Of a stretch of DNA of 64,000 nucleotides, positions 60,444-64,000 are shown piece by piece (position 1 is the first letter of the stretch; every line of letters starts with the position of its first letter). The notes beneath the pieces were generated by a model, which was not told the DNA's origin, ran no database searches, and was given only the letters and a program-made list of their open reading frames with translations. Position numbers and translations under genes: made by a program. Location of the stretch: assembly GCA_031292255.1 (NCBI GenBank), contig JARLHN010000034.1, forward strand, positions 1 through 64,000. Direction: 5' to 3'. The DNA comes from Oryzomonas sp. (GTDB lineage: Bacteria > Desulfobacterota > Desulfuromonadia > Geobacterales > Pseudopelobacteraceae).

Positions 60444-63400
60444 ATGAATCACCTCGGTTTTGCGGGAAAGGTTGCCCGTGCCTTCATCAACTCGAAGTTG
60501 ACCCCGCTGATTGTGGGAGCTGCGCTGATGCTGGGGCTGTACGCGGTCATAATGACCCCCCGCGAGGAAGAACCGCAAATATCGGTACCGATGGTGGATG
60601 TGTATCTGCCGATGCCCGGATCGTCGCCCGCCGAAGTACAGGAGCGGGTAGTCAAACCCCTTGAAGCGATGTTGTGGCAGATCAAGGGGGTTGAGTATCT
60701 CTACTCCATGAGCCGCCCCGGCATGGGCATCATCACCGTCCGCTTCCTGGTAGGGCAACCGATGGAGGAGTCGCTGGTCAAACTCTACAACAAGGTCATG
60801 AGCAGCCGTGCCCTCCTTCCCCCCGGCGCTGGTGAACCGCTGGTTTCACCCAAGTCCATCGATGATGTCCCGATCCTGGCCCTGACCCTCTGGTCTGAGC
60901 GATATGATTACGGCACCCTGCGTATGCTGGCCAGGGAAGTTGCCGACAAGCTGAAGAAGAGCGAGAACAGTGCCGAGGTGGAGATAAAGGGGGGACTTTC
61001 CCGTCAGGTACGGGTGTCTCTGGATGCGTCCCGCATGACTGCATACGGATTATCACCCCTTCAGGTAGCCTCTGCCTTGCAGAAAAGCAATACAAAGCTC
61101 GCATCGGGCTCCTTCAGTGCCGACAACAGGGATACCCTGGTGGACACCGGCGGTTTTCTGGAGAATGCCGAGGCGGTCAAGCACGTGGTGGTCGGGGTTG
61201 CCAACGGTAAGCCGGTCTACCTGTCCGACGTGGCCCGGGTGGAGGATGCCCTTAACGAACCGCAGGATTATGTCTTCATGGGGCTGGGGCAGGGAGCGGC
61301 GCAGAAGAAGCTGATCGGAAATCCTAAGCAGGATTACGCCGCCGTAGCCATTTCAGTGGCAAAAAGAAAAGGCGCCAACGCCACCTGGGTGGCTGAGGAT
61401 TTGCTGGCCAAGGTGGAATCGCTTAAGGGGAAAGTGATACCGGCAGATGTCCAGGTGACCGTGACCCGCAACTATGGTGAGACCGCCAGGGAGAAAAACA
61501 ACGAGCTGCTGTTCCACATGTTCCTGGCTGCCCTCTCGGTCACGATCCTCATCTCCCTCTTCATGGGATGGCGCGCCGGGGCGGTTGCGGCCATTGCCAT
61601 TCCGGTCACCCTGGCCCTGACCATGCTGGTCTTCTATCTGATCGGCTATACCCTTAACCGCATCACCCTCTTTGCCCTGATCTTTTCCATCGGCATCCTG
61701 GTGGATGATGCCATTGTCGTGGTGGAGAACATCCACCGCTACTTCACCACCACCATCATGAAACCTCTTGAGGCGGCCATCAGGGCGGTGGACGAGATCG
61801 GCAATCCGACGATACTGGCCACCTTCGCCGTCATCGCCTCGATCCTCCCCATGGGCTTCGTCGGCGGCCTGATGGGCCCCTACATGCGCCCGATCCCGGT
61901 AGGCGCCAGCATGGCCATGTTGATCTCCATGTTCATCGCCTTCACCGTCACCCCCTACTTCGCGTATCGCTTCATGCGGGGGGCCCATCATGCCGGGGCA
62001 ACGGAGAAGTATCCGAGCGATTCCCGGCTGACCCGCTTCTACCGTCACTGGATGGGGCGGCTGCTCCATGAAAAGCCCTTGCGCTACAGCTTCCTGACGG
62101 CAGTGGTCGTCCTGCTGCTTGCCTCGTGCTCGCTGATCTACTTCAAGGCCGTGACGGTCAAGATGCTCCCCTTCGACAATAAAAACGAAATGCAGGTCAT
62201 TATCGATGCCCCTGACGGAACGCCGCTGGAGCAGACCGCCCGAATCACCAGGGAGATGGGTGATGCACTGCGGACAATGCCGGAGGTGACCGATTTCCAG
62301 ATGTATGTGGGTACCAGCGCCCCCTTCAACTTCAACGGTCTGGTCCGGCATTACTACCTGCGCAAGGGCAGCAACCAGGCCGACATCCAGGTCAACCTGC
62401 TTCCCAAGGACAAGAGGAAGGACCAGTCCCATGACACGGCCAAGCGCATCCGGCCGCTGGTCAAGGCCGTGGCCGACAGATACGGCGCACGGGTCAAGGT
62501 GGCTGAGATCCCGCCCGGCCCGCCGGTACTGGCCACCCTGGTAGCTGAGGTCTATGGACCAAATGATGCCGGCCGCGCCGGTATTGCCGCCAAGGTCAAA
62601 GCGATCATGCAGCAGACGGCCGGCGTGGTGGATGTGGACATGTACCGCGAGGACGACCAGCATAAACTGAGTTTCAACGTGGATCGCGAGAAGGCGGCAT
62701 TGTCCGGAATTTCCGTGGAGGATGTTACCGCTACCATGGCCATGGCGCTGGGGGGGCGAAACGTTGGACTACTCCATCTGCCGAAGGAGAAGGAGCCTGT
62801 CTTTATAAACCTGCGTCTGCCCACCGCAAGCCGCGGTTCCGTGGCTGACCTGGCGTCAGTCAACGTTCCGGGATCACGGGGCTCCGTGCCTCTTTCCCAG
62901 TTGGTGCGGACTACCAGCGGCAGCGAGGAGAAGACACTCTATCGCAAGAACCTGAAGAATGTGGTCTACGTGATCGGTGATGTGGCCGGCCAGACCGAGG
63001 CGCCGGTCTACGCCATCCTTAAGATGCAGAAGGAGATTGCATCCTTGCCAACCCCTGACGGTCAGAAGATAGAAATCCTGGCATCCAAACAGCCCTGGTC
63101 CGAAGAGCACATGGGCATGAAGTGGGACGGAGAGTGGCATATCACCTACGAGGTTTTCCGTGATCTGGGCATGGCCTTCGGGGCGGTGATGGTGCTGATC
63201 TACATCCTTGTGGTGGCCTGGTTCCGCGACTTTACCACGCCGTTGGTGATCATGGCCCCGATCCCGCTGACCCTCATCGGCATTTTGCCGGGGCATGCCA
63301 TATTCGGGGCATTTTTTACCGCGACATCCATGATCGGCTTTATCGCCCTGGCCGGGATCATCGTACGCAATTCGATCATTTTGATCGACTTTGCTGAAAT

Positions 63401-63668
63401 GAAACGCCGTGAGGGGATGCCCCTGGACAAAGCCATCATCGAGGCCGGAGCGGTACGTTTCCGTCCCATGCTGCTGACCGCCGCCGCGGTGGTGGTGGGA
63501 AGTTTCGTGATCGTTTTCGATCCGATCTTCCAAGGATTGGCCCTGGCCATGATGTTCGGCGAAATCGCCTCGACAACCCTTTCCCGGGTAACCATTCCGA
63601 TACTGTACTATCTGGTGCAGTCGTGGAAAGAGCGGCGTCATATAGGTGAAACAAAGGAGGATGTTTGA
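60444..63668 (+). CDS. RND-family efflux pump (AcrB/MMPL-type)
   Basis: A 1074-residue inner-membrane pump with the twelve-helix RND layout: first TM at about 20-38, large periplasmic loop to about 350, TM2-6 with GILVDDAIVVVENIHRYF (the proton-relay Asp pair in TM4), second periplasmic loop, and TM8-12 with GFIALAGIIVRNSIILIDFAE. It belongs with heavy-metal/hydrophobe exporters of the multidrug group; the substrate is not visible. It closes the tripartite set. Confidence 0.94.
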   Translation: MNHLGFAGKVARAFINSKLTPLIVGAALMLGLYAVIMTPREEEPQISVPMVDVYLPMPGSSPAEVQERVVKPLEAMLWQIKGVEYLYSMSRPGMGIITVRFLVGQPMEESLVKLYNKVMSSRALLPPGAGEPLVSPKSIDDVPILALTLWSERYDYGTLRMLAREVADKLKKSENSAEVEIKGGLSRQVRVSLDASRMTAYGLSPLQVASALQKSNTKLASGSFSADNRDTLVDTGGFLENAEAVKHVVVGVANGKPVYLSDVARVEDALNEPQDYVFMGLGQGAAQKKLIGNPKQDYAAVAISVAKRKGANATWVAEDLLAKVESLKGKVIPADVQVTVTRNYGETAREKNNELLFHMFLAALSVTILISLFMGWRAGAVAAIAIPVTLALTMLVFYLIGYTLNRITLFALIFSIGILVDDAIVVVENIHRYFTTTIMKPLEAAIRAVDEIGNPTILATFAVIASILPMGFVGGLMGPYMRPIPVGASMAMLISMFIAFTVTPYFAYRFMRGAHHAGATEKYPSDSRLTRFYRHWMGRLLHEKPLRYSFLTAVVVLLLASCSLIYFKAVTVKMLPFDNKNEMQVIIDAPDGTPLEQTARITREMGDALRTMPEVTDFQMYVGTSAPFNFNGLVRHYYLRKGSNQADIQVNLLPKDKRKDQSHDTAKRIRPLVKAVADRYGARVKVAEIPPGPPVLATLVAEVYGPNDAGRAGIAAKVKAIMQQTAGVVDVDMYREDDQHKLSFNVDREKAALSGISVEDVTATMAMALGGRNVGLLHLPKEKEPVFINLRLPTASRGSVADLASVNVPGSRGSVPLSQLVRTTSGSEEKTLYRKNLKNVVYVIGDVAGQTEAPVYAILKMQKEIASLPTPDGQKIEILASKQPWSEEHMGMKWDGEWHITYEVFRDLGMAFGAVMVLIYILVVAWFRDFTTPLVIMAPIPLTLIGILPGHAIFGAFFTATSMIGFIALAGIIVRNSIILIDFAEMKRREGMPLDKAIIEAGAVRFRPMLLTAAAVVVGSFVIVFDPIFQGLALAMMFGEIASTTLSRVTIPILYYLVQSWKERRHIGETKEDV

Positions 63669-64000
63669 TGTTTTGGTCGAAAAAGGCAAGACCATCAGGA
63701 GAAGGAATGGAGGTGGCCAAGCAGTGTCAACTGGAAGCGGAGGCGCTTTACCGGTCCGGTACCCATCACTGCGCCGAAGCTGTAATGGAAGCTGTCAGAA
63801 AGCACTTTGCGCCCGAAGTGCCTGAGTCCGCAGTCAAAGCCGTTGCCGGTTTTGGCGGCGGTTCCGGTTCCGGCTGCTTATGTGGGGCGGTGTCCGGCGG
63901 CACCGTGGCGTTGGGGGTGGTACTGGCAGATAAGAAGAGTACCTCGCATCTGACAAAGGAATTGCACACCTGGTTTAAGGAAAAGTACGGGGTTACCTGC
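63668..64000 (+). CDS. C_GCAxxG_C_C family protein (3' end outside window)
   Basis: The frame from ATG 63668 is open to the window end (111 codons). It overlaps the pump stop by one base (TGATG) and has AAGGAGG before it. The motif GSGCLCGAVSGGTVALG corresponds to the GCAxxG core, with Cys also at HHC and VTC, the pattern of C_GCAxxG_C_C proteins, putative redox-active membrane or soluble proteins. It is probably the last gene of the efflux operon visible here. Confidence 0.85.
   Translation, partial: MFWSKKARPSGEGMEVAKQCQLEAEALYRSGTHHCAEAVMEAVRKHFAPEVPESAVKAVAGFGGGSGSGCLCGAVSGGTVALGVVLADKKSTSHLTKELHTWFKEKYGVTC

Noticed and set aside
61353-62663. Long minus-strand frame of over 430 codons inside the RND pump gene
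   Set aside because: It is antisense to a pump with all family motifs in order, has no domain, and reflects GC-rich codon bias.

Overview
The window looks like a chromosomal segment of a G+C-rich member of the Desulfuromonadota, most likely a Geobacter relative. The grounds are family content rather than a marker gene: a complete SiaABCD-type phosphorelay, several c-di-GMP proteins (EAL, HD-GYP, GGDEF), an HDOD protein, a DUF6178 protein, an Nfn-type flavoprotein pair and a GEMM-I riboswitch with the base associated with 3',3'-cGAMP recognition in Geobacter. No rRNA, tRNA, CRISPR array, intact insertion sequence or prophage was seen. Most of it is ordinary housekeeping and accessory chromosome.

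Layout. 1-11 kb: the tail of an EAL protein, YaeQ, an acetyltransferase overlapping an M20 peptidase, a cold-shock gene, small orphan genes, an ADP-ribosylglycohydrolase, a hydrolase-OsmC fusion, a minus-strand run (thioesterase, zinc ribbon, YchJ, SDR) and a secreted FKBP isomerase. 11-15 kb: an HDOD protein, a lytic transglycosylase, an SrkA-like kinase and a zinc-ribbon/DUF3553-like protein, with palindromic MITE-like repeats between them. 15.2-19.3 kb: siaABCD. 19.5-21.2 kb: a ferritin-like protein and folD. 21.3-27.3 kb: an A2-type cytochrome c oxidase operon (Sco, subunits I, III, IV, a subunit II with two fused cytochrome c domains, heme O synthase, a lipoprotein cytochrome). 27.5-33.5 kb: a pentapeptide protein, a YhdH-like oxidoreductase, remnants of a RhuM gene and an antitoxin-like gene, then DUF3820, Dus and a membrane GGDEF protein. 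33.6-38.1 kb (minus strand): a DEAD-box helicase behind an apparent attenuator, a SlyD with a cysteine-rich insert, and nfnBA.

38.4-45.4 kb: a cupin, rtcB with archease (RNA repair), ovoA (ovothiol synthesis), slyX, and pncB with pncA (NAD salvage). 46-54 kb: an HD-GYP/hemerythrin fusion, a secreted hydrolase with a duplicated C-terminal module, a large S53 (sedolisin) peptidase behind the candidate cGAMP riboswitch and its terminator, and a DUF6178 protein. 54.4-64 kb: a solitary mreB, yeiH with a divergent LysR regulator, and an RND efflux operon (TolC, adaptor, pump) followed by a C_GCAxxG_C_C protein cut by the window end.

The most notable observations are the GEMM-Ib riboswitch-terminator-S53 peptidase unit, two promoter/leader/terminator arrangements that look like attenuators or small RNAs (helicase leader and 14.75-14.87 kb), a possible H-type pseudoknot in front of folD, and a family of terminal-inverted-repeat elements ending in ATACCAATTCC.
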